64,000 nt of DNA from a virus, in IMG/VR virus record IMGVR_UViG_3300010354_000051, positions 54,720-118,719 of that record. The stretch is one strand, 5' to 3'. Positions 18,099 through 27,562 of the stretch are shown here, piece after piece. The position numbers and the translations under genes were made by a program. The notes below the pieces were generated by a model. The model was not told the origin of the DNA. It saw nothing but the letters and a program-made list of their open reading frames with translations, and made no database searches. How positions within the stretch are numbered: the stretch's first letter is position 1; every line of letters begins with the position of its first letter.

Positions 18099-21000
18099 GT
18101 GGAAGTTTCTAGCCTTGTCGAAGAAAGGGTTAGCCTTATAGTTACTCGGGCTTTCGACAAGTACAGCAAATTCAATACGGGAGAGGAGTATAAAAATTTG
18201 TACTCGTCCACTGTCAGAATGACTTTGGAAATAAATAGCCGGATTAGAGATAAGAAGATACCGACAATCTTACCCCTTAAGACTGAAATACTTAAAGCGG
18301 CTTATACATTCAATTTTAACATCAGCTCGTTAAGGGAAATTTTTTCTTTGGTGGCTGAGGAGGTTTTTGTAGAGGCTGGAGCAGACTATTCAGCTTTATT
18401 TAAGGCTTATGTAGATAGGGTGATTGAGGGAATTTCAGACCTAGATCAGTTTTCTCGAACAAGCATACTAGAACACTTGCTACAGCTTGAGGCTTATGCT
18501 CCGTCTGACAGTCCGTCTCCCAGGGCAAGAAGTTCCAAGACCAGGCTGAATAAACAAAATAGACAAACCGCCAGTCCGGTTTCTTCTCGCATAGCCAAAA
18601 AATTCAACAGCATCTACTCAGAGAAAGTAGACCTTAAGATAGGGGATATTTCTAACTCGTATAAGGATATTAACTCAATAACCTCTGATTCTGTGGTAAA
18701 AGAGGACGAGATCGAGCAAACTGACATTGACTTGCTCGGCTCTACTTTTGCTGGCGAGGGAAAGTCAATCTACCAAGAATTAATAACTCTTTACAATGCT
18801 GTAGTAGAATTTAGCGGGTTTCAAGGCTCTCTGTCAGATTCGGTCGAGTACTTTTCCACCTTTAGCGAATTCATCTTGGCCATGGCCTACGGTAAAAAGA
18901 TAGAGAGTGGGATATTAGATGACCGGTTTGGTAAGTTTAACCTAATCTACGAGCAGGACGAGCTATCCGGGTTAAGTTTCCTAAACAGCTTGTTCAAAAC
19001 TCAATCAGCTAATCAAGATGGCAATTTGCATGAGAGATTTGCCAAGGGTGTGAAGAATAGATATGTAAGAGCAGATCAGGAAGTTGGCATGGCATGTTTA
19101 GTTCTTGAATCGATATATTCTGAGTGTTTGAAGATCGGGGACAGCATTCAGTCTTTAATAGCTGATCCTTTGCCAGGGATAGGAAATACCACCTATTTGT
19201 TATCAATCCTGTCCGGCATATTCCCTCCGTCTCTAGAGGGTAGAAGTAGAGAGAAAGGGTTTACGGCCGGAGTCTATAAACTTCTGCTTTCATATAGGAA
19301 ACTACTGGGCTTGTATGGGTACGAGCCAAAGCTGCCCGAATTGACGGATAACTTGGTCAAGATTTCCTCTGTACTGTTAGAGTTTTCTAATACGGTCAGA
19401 TCGGCCGGGTTTAGAGAAAGCAATTCTGCCATTGTACCGAATTTAGCGCTAACTTATTACGACCCGTCTAAAATTGGTATTAGACAGAACTTGTTAAGGG
19501 CAGGGTTTACTGAGCCCGAAGTTGAAGAGATACTGTCAGTAAAAACTTTCCCCGAATTGGTAAATAAATTCGCCCCGATTACCGATTCACAAGACGTGAT
19601 CTCTTTCTTCAGAGCTTATGAACTTACCAAACTAATTTATGAATTTGGGGGTCAGGAAGGAGTAGATGCTTATATTTCTTTCTTATACGGTACGGATAAG
19701 TCTGTTATTAGGCTACTTGGTTACTTGACCAAGAACCGGTCTTTAGCTTCTACTGTTATTGCTAGCGACTACCCCAAATTGGTAGGATATTTAATCACTC
19801 TTACTTACGCTGTTAATCCTGCCGAATTAATCAACCTGGAAAAAGTGTTGAGGAATAACAGGCTTAACTTACTAGAGTCTGTGTCTTATCTGTTAAGCAA
19901 AGGTGAAAACTCTGTCCTGAAATCTAAAGAGGATATTGACATGCTGAGCGCTGTTGCTGCTCAGATGGTTACAACGAGCAGCCTAGATTATTCTACTCAT
20001 AAACCAATGTGGAATAGGCTAATTGAGGAGTCGGCAGGCAATGCAAAGAGAGAAGAATTAGAAGGGGTGTATAATAGGTTGAGTGGAATAATTCCAGAAG
20101 AGTTGAACAGTATTCTCCACACTCCATCAGCATTCTCCCCCGTAGGGAAATTAATTGATGGGGTTAGAGGGGGCAATTTTACTTCGCTACTGCGTTACTG
20201 CAATATATTTGGCTTGCTTCATTCCCTGTCCCCATACAGAAATTCAGGGCAGTTGGTAAATAATCATGTTTCTAATTATGGCCGGATGGTTGATTTTCTA
20301 TCCAGCCTGGACAAATTATCTGAGCGTTTGAAGTTAAGCGGTGCCTTGTTGGAGTCTTATATAGATGAGACCCCTGTCACCGATATTGTATTAGTTCAGA
20401 ACAAGAAATTTTCTGCTTTTGTAAAACTAATTGACGGCACTTTAACTTCTGCCGGTAACGAGGCTATTATGCCCTCTCCGGGAATAGGGAACTCCAGAAT
20501 ACCTAATGGGGTCAGAGTTGATAACTCTCTCACCCCAGAAGAAGCCCAGGTAGTTCAGACTAAGGGGGCTGGATTAGGGCTATTCTCTCAATCTAACAGA
20601 AACTCCGAATTTAGTTCGTTTATTCGTTTCGCCCAATCAAATATACTTAGCATGGCTAATTTGTCCCAGTCCGAATTGACCGCTTTGCAAAGCACTTCGC
20701 CACAACCTGCGGGCAGTTCTGCCTCTACAGAAATCTACCCGAAAAGTGTGGACTATTCCGACACTTACAGTCCGTCTACTACCTCAGCAGTCTCTTTGCT
20801 AAACCCGCCCCGGTTTAACTCAGCAACTTCTTGCAAAAGATTTGGTGGCAGTTCATGCCCGAACGAGTCCGCATCAATATGTCGAACAGGGTATAATAAA
20901 GCTCTTGAGCCTGAGGAGGGGTATGGCAGCACTCCCGGACTAGGTTTGTCCGGTGTACCTATTGATCGACCACTAGGGGCAAAAATATCATCGGCCAGGT

Positions 21001-21233
21001 CGTATCCCGCAATTAGCCCGGACCATCCTCAAGCCTCATTTAGCAAAACCGGTCTGGTTAGTAGGATGACATCTCGATCCGTATTCAAAAACTCCGAAAT
21101 ACTTTGTGCGTCATTAGAAGACCCGTTTGATTACAGCGCTTGTATGTCACTTCTAAAGTGCAAGAGGTATGGTAAACTGTCCGGTTCGCTGAGTTTTTGT
21201 CCCGAGACTTTGATAGGAGGCAGGCTAGAATGA
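18099..21233 (+). CDS. Very large hypothetical protein (1044 residues)
   Basis: A mainly helical protein with no family I recognise. The first ~800 residues are alpha-rich with regular Leu/Ile heptad-like stretches (YSECLKIGDSIQSLI, AAQMVTTSSLDY). The last ~200 are Ser/Pro/Asn-rich, low in structure and contain several Cys. It has no membrane segment. The start is GTG at 18099; no ATG with a better site precedes the first conserved helix. It heads a three-gene rightward unit with an LRR protein and a coiled-coil fibre-like protein. A long helical protein in a tail cluster could be a tape-measure, but it lacks the usual transmembrane segments, so this stays a weak suggestion. Confidence 0.6.
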   Translation: MEVSSLVEERVSLIVTRAFDKYSKFNTGEEYKNLYSSTVRMTLEINSRIRDKKIPTILPLKTEILKAAYTFNFNISSLREIFSLVAEEVFVEAGADYSALFKAYVDRVIEGISDLDQFSRTSILEHLLQLEAYAPSDSPSPRARSSKTRLNKQNRQTASPVSSRIAKKFNSIYSEKVDLKIGDISNSYKDINSITSDSVVKEDEIEQTDIDLLGSTFAGEGKSIYQELITLYNAVVEFSGFQGSLSDSVEYFSTFSEFILAMAYGKKIESGILDDRFGKFNLIYEQDELSGLSFLNSLFKTQSANQDGNLHERFAKGVKNRYVRADQEVGMACLVLESIYSECLKIGDSIQSLIADPLPGIGNTTYLLSILSGIFPPSLEGRSREKGFTAGVYKLLLSYRKLLGLYGYEPKLPELTDNLVKISSVLLEFSNTVRSAGFRESNSAIVPNLALTYYDPSKIGIRQNLLRAGFTEPEVEEILSVKTFPELVNKFAPITDSQDVISFFRAYELTKLIYEFGGQEGVDAYISFLYGTDKSVIRLLGYLTKNRSLASTVIASDYPKLVGYLITLTYAVNPAELINLEKVLRNNRLNLLESVSYLLSKGENSVLKSKEDIDMLSAVAAQMVTTSSLDYSTHKPMWNRLIEESAGNAKREELEGVYNRLSGIIPEELNSILHTPSAFSPVGKLIDGVRGGNFTSLLRYCNIFGLLHSLSPYRNSGQLVNNHVSNYGRMVDFLSSLDKLSERLKLSGALLESYIDETPVTDIVLVQNKKFSAFVKLIDGTLTSAGNEAIMPSPGIGNSRIPNGVRVDNSLTPEEAQVVQTKGAGLGLFSQSNRNSEFSSFIRFAQSNILSMANLSQSELTALQSTSPQPAGSSASTEIYPKSVDYSDTYSPSTTSAVSLLNPPRFNSATSCKRFGGSSCPNESASICRTGYNKALEPEEGYGSTPGLGLSGVPIDRPLGAKISSARSYPAISPDHPQASFSKTGLVSRMTSRSVFKNSEILCASLEDPFDYSACMSLLKCKRYGKLSGSLSFCPETLIGGRLE

Positions 21234-22003
21234 AAAATAGATCAATGTGTTCGTTTTTCAAGACGAGCGGAAATGTAAACCTTTTGTCGTTTGGCACGTA
21301 TGGGGATTTTAACGGGGCGTTTGGGGAATCGGTCCGCAGATGTCATATTGACAAAGATTTTAACGACTCTTGCAAGGTTCATATTGAACTGGAGAATAGT
21401 GAGCCGATCGACCAGTTCAAACTAACCAATCAGAACTTGCTGACTTGGGATGACTATTGGATCGATTCAGATAGTGGGAAAATAATCGACCCGATGATGA
21501 AGTCGGTTAATTTACAAAGGAACGATTTAGTTTATGTAAATATGAGCTTGCACAGAGACAGCCTTGAGTCACTGAATCTGGAGGGGAATAACTCCCTACA
21601 GCATTTATACATTCACTCCGCTCCCAAGCTCTCCAGCCTTATTATTGACAACTGCACGTCACTCAGGTATATTTGTCTAGGGGAGAACAGATCTTTAACC
21701 CACATCAGTGCTAAGAATTGCGGATTGAGTTCGGATGCGTTAGAGCAGCTATTAAGGGATTTCCGCCCTACTATAGCTTATACCAGGCCGATAACAGGAG
21801 CAGGCCTATTTCGAAAGGCTCCGTCGACTCTTCTAGACCTGAGGGGGAATGTAATAGACTGGTCTAATCGTAAAATCTCCAGCAAAATCAGGCTACTCTT
21901 GACCAATCATTGGGAGGTCAGATGGGATAATCCACCCCCGACAGACATAATTCCGCTCCGCATGTATTCTTTTCCAGTTGAAAGCAGAATAGCATTAAAC
22001 TAA
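21230..22003 (+). CDS. Leucine-rich-repeat protein
   Basis: 257 residues from ATG 21230, which overlaps the stop of the 1044-residue gene as ATGA (coupled translation). Residues ~100-180 carry irregular LRR units: DSLESLNLEGNNSLQHLYIH, APKLSSLIIDNCTSLRYICL and NRSLTHISAKNCGLS, then LLDLRGN. LRRs form curved protein-binding surfaces; in tailed phages they are usually found in host-recognition proteins. It may share ancestry with the LRR-like C-terminal half of the gene at 1-2920, which has AENCRLSG. No signal peptide. Confidence 0.65.
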   Translation: MKNRSMCSFFKTSGNVNLLSFGTYGDFNGAFGESVRRCHIDKDFNDSCKVHIELENSEPIDQFKLTNQNLLTWDDYWIDSDSGKIIDPMMKSVNLQRNDLVYVNMSLHRDSLESLNLEGNNSLQHLYIHSAPKLSSLIIDNCTSLRYICLGENRSLTHISAKNCGLSSDALEQLLRDFRPTIAYTRPITGAGLFRKAPSTLLDLRGNVIDWSNRKISSKIRLLLTNHWEVRWDNPPPTDIIPLRMYSFPVESRIALN

Positions 22004-22009
22004 CATAGC

Positions 22010-22909
22010 ATGGCCGATCTGCGAGCTAGATTTCTTGAAGATTATGCTGGCGGATTGCTAAATGTCGCCAGACAAGAACTTTCTAGCACGGGAGAAGTAC
22101 TGGCTCAGGATGGGTTTGTAGACGGGTTAACTCTTTTCGTAGAAGACGGTAGAGGAGTTAAAAGCGGCTTAAAACTAGGGGCGGGGTTGGTAGAGTGTAT
22201 CGACCCTGAAACTGACTCTGGCGTACTAAACTTTAGAACGGCAGAAAGGACGTTTGCAAAGGTACGAGACCTGAAAACGTTTTCTACCGCATTGGCTTCG
22301 GCCCAAGCCGCTCTTTCTGAGTCAGTGGCAGAGTCGATCAGCAACCTGGAAAGCGCATTCGAATCTTTGGAATTTGACTTTCAGTCTCAGCAAAACCAGC
22401 TATCATTGTATTCCGACAGTACTAACTCGTCACTAGAAACGATTAACTCAACGCTGACCACTCTTCAATCCGACTTATCAGAAACCAAGTCGGAACTCTC
22501 CACTCTAACTTTTGAAGTAAACTCTATAAAGGAAGTGATTAATAAAAAGGGATTAGAGACACAAGAGCAGGTTATTTCTAGCACTAGCCCGGAGATAAAT
22601 AATGACGCCCACTCTAATCTAGAATTGGTAATGAGCAGATATTACGGCTTGTTGTATGTCACTACCAATGTTCCGGCCTGGGTTACAATATACACATCAC
22701 CCGCCGCTAGAGATCTCGATACCCGGACCTCAGTTACTACGGCAACAGGAGTTGTAGCTGATATTGTAACTAGCTCGGGCAATCTTATTAAACAACTGGC
22801 TCCGGCTCTTGTTGGTTACAGCAATTCGTCTACTGTCTATCTCCGTGTTCGTAACAAAAGCGGAGTTAGCAGCAAAATCTCCACAGAACTTCGTTACATT
22901 AATCTGTAG
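22010..22909 (+). CDS. Coiled-coil tail-fibre-like protein
   Basis: 299 residues. The N-terminal ~90 residues form a globular virion-attachment-like region. Residues ~95-190 are a long coiled coil (SISNLESAFESLEFDFQSQQ, LQSDLSETKSELSTLTFEV). A beta-rich C-terminal tip follows (YYGLLYVTTNVPAWVTIY...). This head-stalk-tip layout is typical of trimeric phage fibres. It begins 6 bases after the LRR gene and ends 11 bases into the convergent gene at 22899. Its role is inferred from architecture only. Confidence 0.6.
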   Translation: MADLRARFLEDYAGGLLNVARQELSSTGEVLAQDGFVDGLTLFVEDGRGVKSGLKLGAGLVECIDPETDSGVLNFRTAERTFAKVRDLKTFSTALASAQAALSESVAESISNLESAFESLEFDFQSQQNQLSLYSDSTNSSLETINSTLTTLQSDLSETKSELSTLTFEVNSIKEVINKKGLETQEQVISSTSPEINNDAHSNLELVMSRYYGLLYVTTNVPAWVTIYTSPAARDLDTRTSVTTATGVVADIVTSSGNLIKQLAPALVGYSNSSTVYLRVRNKSGVSSKISTELRYINL

Positions 22910-23294
22910 AAGAATCGGATAAGGACTCCATAACAGACTTTATAGAGGAGTCTGTCAATCTAACAGCAACAATCGGACCGATTTTTCTAAAGATATAAAA
23001 CAAAATTCCCGCTTCTCTCTCTTGTTCGGTTAAGAACAGTGAGCGGAAAGTTTTTGAGTGTATGTCCTCTCCGCCCAGCATGTCAAAAACTGTAGATTTA
23101 TCGAAAATCCAAGAGCAGGAAGATCGGTCCGCAGTCGCTATGTACAGGGCGAAGGGGTTTCGGGTATCGAGAACGTTCTGAAGGTTTTTCAGAATCTGTT
23201 CAGTTTTCCCGGTCCGCTTAAGGGTTCGGGCCAGGAGATTAGTCTCGGACGAGTTGTCAAACACGAAACGATCTGGATGGGGAATTGGGGTCAA
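22899..23294 (-). CDS. Hypothetical protein
   Basis: 131 residues with no recognised domain. It is mixed alpha/beta and ends in a Ser/Asp-rich tail. The start appears to be TTG at 23294 (no ATG nearby and only a weak purine-rich site), so the 5' end is uncertain. It overlaps the end of the upstream gene by 38 bases and forms a two-gene leftward unit with it, downstream of a late-promoter-like motif. YIFRKIGPIVAVRL near the C-terminus is hydrophobic but too short for a membrane segment. Confidence 0.45.
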   Translation of the reverse strand: MTPIPHPDRFVFDNSSETNLLARTLKRTGKTEQILKNLQNVLDTRNPFALYIATADRSSCSWIFDKSTVFDMLGGEDIHSKTFRSLFLTEQEREAGILFYIFRKIGPIVAVRLTDSSIKSVMESLSDSSTD

Positions 23295-23562
23295 AACCGA
23301 TTCTTTCGGCGATTGACCGGTTCATTAACCTTTGAATTTTTTTATCGTCAGAGGTAAGGATCACCCGATTGCTTTTGAATCCGGGGCGAGTCTTGATTTC
23401 AGGGCACCCATCGGATTCTTCTGCAGCTTTGACAACCTGTTCCTCTGATAGGTCGCTGGACTTCTGCTGTTCGGGGCAAGGGCTGCTCTTTGAGTTGGAC
23501 AGACTGTTGTCTTCTTGCCCATTCGTGCCAGGCTGCGATTTGCGATTTGCTGAAGTTGGCAT
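23257..23562 (-). CDS. Hypothetical polar protein
   Basis: 101 residues, Ser/Glu/Lys-rich and probably disordered over the first 60. A basic segment follows (DDKKIQRLMNRSIAERIGFD). It starts with ATG at 23562, 25 bases after a GTTGAAAGC element. An antisense frame on the plus strand (23369-23566) covers the same DNA but lacks supporting signals. Function unknown. Confidence 0.45.
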   Translation of the reverse strand: MPTSANRKSQPGTNGQEDNSLSNSKSSPCPEQQKSSDLSEEQVVKAAEESDGCPEIKTRPGFKSNRVILTSDDKKIQRLMNRSIAERIGFDPNSPSRSFRV

Positions 23563-23587
23563 TTGACATTCTGATACGGCTTACCTA

Positions 23588-23596
23588 GCTTTCAAC
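23588..23596 (-). promoter_or_regulatory. Late-promoter-like motif GTTGAAAGC (leftward)
   Basis: GTTGAAAGC, then TAGG and TAAG, 25 bases before the ATG at 23562. It overlaps the 3' end of the glycosyltransferase gene. Confidence 0.45.
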
Positions 23597-24659
23597 CCAG
23601 TTCATACCAACCATTGCCATACAAGGAATGGGCCTGTTTGAAGATTTTGGAATACTTCTGACCACAGACCTCCAGGCTATATTTTGACCGAGCGATATTG
23701 GCTATATTACCTCGGTCCAGATCACTGACTTTCTCAATAGCCTCTAGCCAATCTGCTAACGTATGACACCTGAACCCCATCCCATCTTGAACAGTTTCAG
23801 TCATAGCCCCGTAATCTACACTAATAACAGGAGTGCCACACAACATAGCCTCTACTGACATGCCACAGAACGGCTCGACAAATATAGAAGGGGCTAGCAG
23901 AGCTTTGGCAGAACCGAGAAAATTACTCCTGGCTCTACCACTTATAGGTGGCATATAAGTTATGTTGGGGTGTTTCCACCTATCCAGATTACCCTGTCCA
24001 CAGACAACAATAGGGACCGAGCTGTTATCAGCAATAGCCCGGATTGTGTCAAAGCCTTTAATCTCGGTTATCCTTCCCAAAAATGCCAGATAATCACCGT
24101 GGCTGGTGTTGACTTTCCAGTCATCTAAATCGTAATAATTCGGGACTACCCATTCAAAATTATGTCCGTGCCTTTTCTCCATGCCAAGATGATAGTGCAT
24201 CCAGGCATAGGACTCATAGATTTTCAAGCTAGTGGGCATTAAGGTAGTATAGCCTATTCCTGTTTCTATGTGTAGGTTATTGGGGAAAATTTCCAACAAG
24301 GTCTGATGAGCATGACCGAATGGGTGACAGATTATGTCCTCTTCCTCTACCCTGCCTATCATCTCCCTAATGAGTTTTTGCTGAAAAAGGGTGTGACCTG
24401 GACTACCAATATTAGCCCTATCTCCAAAAAACTCCTGTTCAGAATTTAGGCCATAGAACTGCCTAAACTCGTCTTCTGTCAATATCTCAATTTTCTCTTC
24501 AGCTCCTGATTCCGATCCAGCATTGCTATACTCGATGACTTGATGACCGGCTCTGGCCATCATTTTCGGGAACCTGAGAGCTTTCCCTGTGAAAGCGCAA
24601 TGGGAGTAGGAGCTGGAGTGGACGGTATGAAAAATACCGATTAGGTGGAGTTTTGGCAA
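23592..24659 (-). CDS. Glycosyltransferase, GT-B fold (GT1/GT4 type)
   Basis: 355 residues of a typical GT-B retaining glycosyltransferase. The C-terminal half holds DYLAFLGRITEIKGFDTIRA (nucleotide-sugar domain entry), VPIVVCGQGN, and the E-x7-E signature in EPFCGMSVEAMLCGTPVI, followed by DYGAMTETVQDG. The N-terminal domain opens MPKLHLIGIFHTVHSSSYS. It would transfer a sugar to an unknown acceptor; phage DNA, virion proteins or host glycans are all possible. It sits at the end of the leftward DUF285-adhesin operon, so glycosylation of a virion protein is an attractive inference. Confidence 0.85.
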   Translation of the reverse strand: MPKLHLIGIFHTVHSSSYSHCAFTGKALRFPKMMARAGHQVIEYSNAGSESGAEEKIEILTEDEFRQFYGLNSEQEFFGDRANIGSPGHTLFQQKLIREMIGRVEEEDIICHPFGHAHQTLLEIFPNNLHIETGIGYTTLMPTSLKIYESYAWMHYHLGMEKRHGHNFEWVVPNYYDLDDWKVNTSHGDYLAFLGRITEIKGFDTIRAIADNSSVPIVVCGQGNLDRWKHPNITYMPPISGRARSNFLGSAKALLAPSIFVEPFCGMSVEAMLCGTPVISVDYGAMTETVQDGMGFRCHTLADWLEAIEKVSDLDRGNIANIARSKYSLEVCGQKYSKIFKQAHSLYGNGWYELG

Positions 24660-24670
24660 TGGTTTAAGGG

Positions 24671-24853
24671 CTAGTCAATACCTGTTCCCAAGAATTCTAC
24701 CGCTTCAGTTTTAGAATCGAACCATCTCCATCCGCCAACTGGATATTGGTATGTGTCGTGGAGGTCAGAGAGCAGATTGTAATCAGCGTGGGATACTTCT
24801 GTAGAAGCGTATAGGAGTACGCCTTGGTCAAGTTTATAAAAACCGGGTTTCAT
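24671..24853 (-). CDS. Small conserved-looking protein, 60 residues
   Basis: A compact protein, MKPGFYKLDQGVLLYASTEV, ending with GGWRWFDSKTEAVEFLG. From memory, peptides of this pattern (KPGFYK..., YPVGGWRWFDS) are common near fibre genes in cyanophages, though their role is not known. It lies between the adhesin and the glycosyltransferase with 11-12-base gaps, as part of one operon. No membrane segment or metal motif. Confidence 0.6.
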   Translation of the reverse strand: MKPGFYKLDQGVLLYASTEVSHADYNLLSDLHDTYQYPVGGWRWFDSKTEAVEFLGTGID

Positions 24854-24865
24854 TGGGGGATAGGG

Positions 24866-27562
24866 TTAGAGGACCAGAGCCCAGTTTTTAAGTAGGGCAT
24901 TGGCCGTATCCAGGGTGCGGAAAGACAAGCTGCTGTTGGAGGCAGTGCTGGCGCAAGGTGTGCTTAGTGTTATGGATACGTTCGGGTTAATATTAGTAAT
25001 GTAGTTGGCATATCTGACCACTACTGTGCCGTTACTGCCAGTTAAATCTATAGCGGCTCCGTTCAAAGTAAGGGATATTTGGAATGTGTCGGCGGTTGAG
25101 TTAACAACGTAGTAAGGAGTCCAGGTACTGATGCCTGTCGTAGTACCTATTGATGAAAAACTGACCACGGTTCCGTTACTAAGACCGTGGCTGGTGTATG
25201 TAAGTGTATCGGCTGTTGTGCTAGAAGTAGCGGATATGCCAGTAGTTATACCGGTTCCAGTGCCAGAGTGTAAAATCATGCCAGTGCTGAGTCCGCTAGT
25301 ATCGCTAAGGCTTATAGTGCTAGATCTTAGTGTTAAGTTTGCTGTTTTAGTTGTTAATGTACCTACCCCATAATTACTCGCGATGGTGAGAGTTTGAGAA
25401 GTGGTTACGGTAGGCAAGTTAGAAAATACTTCTTCTAGAGCGGTTTTAGACAACCTGTTGCCTACTAAAGAGAAAGAAAAACGGAAATTTTTTGCTTGAA
25501 CTCTGCCATTAGAGTTACAGGTTAGGACAAAGTTTGTAAAGTTTGCGCTGGAGGAAACTGAAGTTACAACTAGAGCTGGGATAGAACTTAAAGATGTACA
25601 TCCGCTAAACATAGAGTTTACCGTAGTTACAGAAGAAGTATCTAGCAGAGGTACTGTTCTTAAGAATGAGCAGGCACTGAACATGCTAGCCATAGTGGTA
25701 ACTAGAGAAGTATTGAATAGGGGTACACCTCTTAGGCTTTGGCAGAAAGTGAACATATTATTCATAGCAGTAACCGCCGCAGTATTGAATAAAGGGACAG
25801 ATTGCAGCCGGTAACAGTTCTGGAACATGCTAGCCATAGAGGTTACCAAGGCTGTATTAAACAATGGTACGGATTCAATTTGAGTACAGCCAGAAAACAT
25901 GCTGGCCATGGTGGTGACTAAAGCCGTATTAAACGCTGGTATTGATTTCAAGGAATAGCAGGCGTTGAACATGGAAGACATGTTCGTTACCGATACTGTA
26001 TTTAATAACGGCACAGATTCTAATTTACCACACCCGCTGAATGTACTGGCCATAGTTGTGACCAAAGGAGTGTTCAAGGCAGGTATAGAGCGAATGGAAG
26101 AACATCCGGAAAATGTGCTAGCCATAGTGGTAACCAAAGAAGTATCTAGTTCTGGTAGTTCTAATAGGCTATTACAGTTCTGGAACATGCTAGACATATC
26201 AGTTACTTTTGAAGTGTTGAAACAAGGTATATAACTTAGCGATCTACAGCCCAAGAACATGCTAGCCATAGTAGTAACTTCAGTAGTATTGAAAAATGGG
26301 ACTGATCTCAGGGCAGTACAGCCATTAAACATACCACTCATATCCGTAACCAGACCCGTGTCAAAAAACGGGCAAGTGGTTAAGGAAGAACATGCTGCAA
26401 ACATATTCTTCATAGTTGTTACTTTGCCGGTTTTAAATTGTGGAACGTAAGACAGAGCTGACAGAACAGAGCTAGAGCAGTTAAACATGCCCTCCATTGT
26501 CGTGGCGTTTTGCGTATTGAATTCGGGCACTGTCACTAGTGAATAACAGTTAGCGAACATATTGCTGAAAATAACCCCAGATGAAGTATTATAAGCCGGA
26601 ACATATTTTAAAGGGGCACAGCCCGAGAACATAGATTGGAAATTAGTTACTGAAGACGTGTCAAAAAACGGTGCGTAATTGATCCCAGATACAAAAAACA
26701 TATAACTTACATCGGTAACATTTTGAGTGTTAGCTTCTATAGATACCGACCTTAAAGCCGGGCAATTCGCGAGTAAATAGGTGAAAGAGGTTATTGAACC
26801 CATAGATAATAGGTTTACCCTTTCTATATAAGTATGCCTTATAGCTCCTAAAGATAATGTATTGATACTAGGCCCGCTAATTGCTAAATCTAACCAGGAC
26901 GTTGTTCGGTTAGCAGCTAGAGTGTTAGACGGGTGAGTAGTGGTAAAATCAACAGAAGTTAAATTCTGTCCGGATTGTGGGGTGATAGTTACTGTTGCTA
27001 TTTTATAGGGGAGTAGGGAGGCTGAACCATTAGTGGAGAAGGTTATGACTGATCCGCCCTCTTCTAAAGAGATTTGAAATGAGCTAGAAGTTGAGTTTAC
27101 AACATAGTAGAATTGATCCTCTGTAATATATGTCGCTGTTACCAGTCGATAGAATCTTACTCTATCCCCATTAACATATCCATGCGACGCTCTCTGTACT
27201 GTACTGCCAGCACTATTAAATGTTACAGTAGCGTCATACAGATTAGCGCTATTAAAATTATATTCGTAGTCTCTTTGAACTCCGGCGGAGACGTTAGCCA
27301 CAGTCCCATCGCCTTGGTCAATTGTATAGTCTCCAGACACCAGGACCGAGAAAAAGTTCCCCAGGCCGGTAGTTCCGTCCCCTGGCAAAACAGCATAGAG
27401 TCCGGTTACGGTTTGAGAAGTAGGGTCTGGTTGAGTTAATACCGGCCAGGCCTGATTTCTAACCCAGGTATTCGTGGAGTCTATTGAGTAGACATAGTCT
27501 TCATAGCCTTTTCGTAGGTTTCTTGAATGTACTGTTAAGCCTTGAACATTCCTAGCGCTCAT
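24866..27562 (-). CDS. BspA-like (DUF285) repeat adhesin
   Basis: 898 residues. From ~280 to ~690 run about 16 copies of a 22-24-residue unit of the form 'T..M.SMF.GC..L.S.P.FNT.', for example VTTMASMFSGCTQIESVPLF. This is the DUF285 leucine-rich-like surface repeat found in BspA-type and Mycoplasma proteins, where it mediates adhesion. An N-terminal region (~110-180) and a C-terminal one (~770-850) carry related beta modules with HGYVNGDRVRFY and HGLSNGTVVSFS, plus YYVVNSTADTFQISL. These resemble FCCH-like modules. No signal peptide, as expected for a virion protein. It is very likely a receptor-binding protein (inference). Confidence 0.8.
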   Translation of the reverse strand: MSARNVQGLTVHSRNLRKGYEDYVYSIDSTNTWVRNQAWPVLTQPDPTSQTVTGLYAVLPGDGTTGLGNFFSVLVSGDYTIDQGDGTVANVSAGVQRDYEYNFNSANLYDATVTFNSAGSTVQRASHGYVNGDRVRFYRLVTATYITEDQFYYVVNSTSSSFQISLEEGGSVITFSTNGSASLLPYKIATVTITPQSGQNLTSVDFTTTHPSNTLAANRTTSWLDLAISGPSINTLSLGAIRHTYIERVNLLSMGSITSFTYLLANCPALRSVSIEANTQNVTDVSYMFFVSGINYAPFFDTSSVTNFQSMFSGCAPLKYVPAYNTSSGVIFSNMFANCYSLVTVPEFNTQNATTMEGMFNCSSSVLSALSYVPQFKTGKVTTMKNMFAACSSLTTCPFFDTGLVTDMSGMFNGCTALRSVPFFNTTEVTTMASMFLGCRSLSYIPCFNTSKVTDMSSMFQNCNSLLELPELDTSLVTTMASTFSGCSSIRSIPALNTPLVTTMASTFSGCGKLESVPLLNTVSVTNMSSMFNACYSLKSIPAFNTALVTTMASMFSGCTQIESVPLFNTALVTSMASMFQNCYRLQSVPLFNTAAVTAMNNMFTFCQSLRGVPLFNTSLVTTMASMFSACSFLRTVPLLDTSSVTTVNSMFSGCTSLSSIPALVVTSVSSSANFTNFVLTCNSNGRVQAKNFRFSFSLVGNRLSKTALEEVFSNLPTVTTSQTLTIASNYGVGTLTTKTANLTLRSSTISLSDTSGLSTGMILHSGTGTGITTGISATSSTTADTLTYTSHGLSNGTVVSFSSIGTTTGISTWTPYYVVNSTADTFQISLTLNGAAIDLTGSNGTVVVRYANYITNINPNVSITLSTPCASTASNSSLSFRTLDTANALLKNWALVL

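Noticed and set aside
24866-27562. Regularly spaced DNA repeats suggesting a CRISPR array
   Set aside because: They are codon-level repeats of an open DUF285 gene with ~66-72-base period and no unique spacers.
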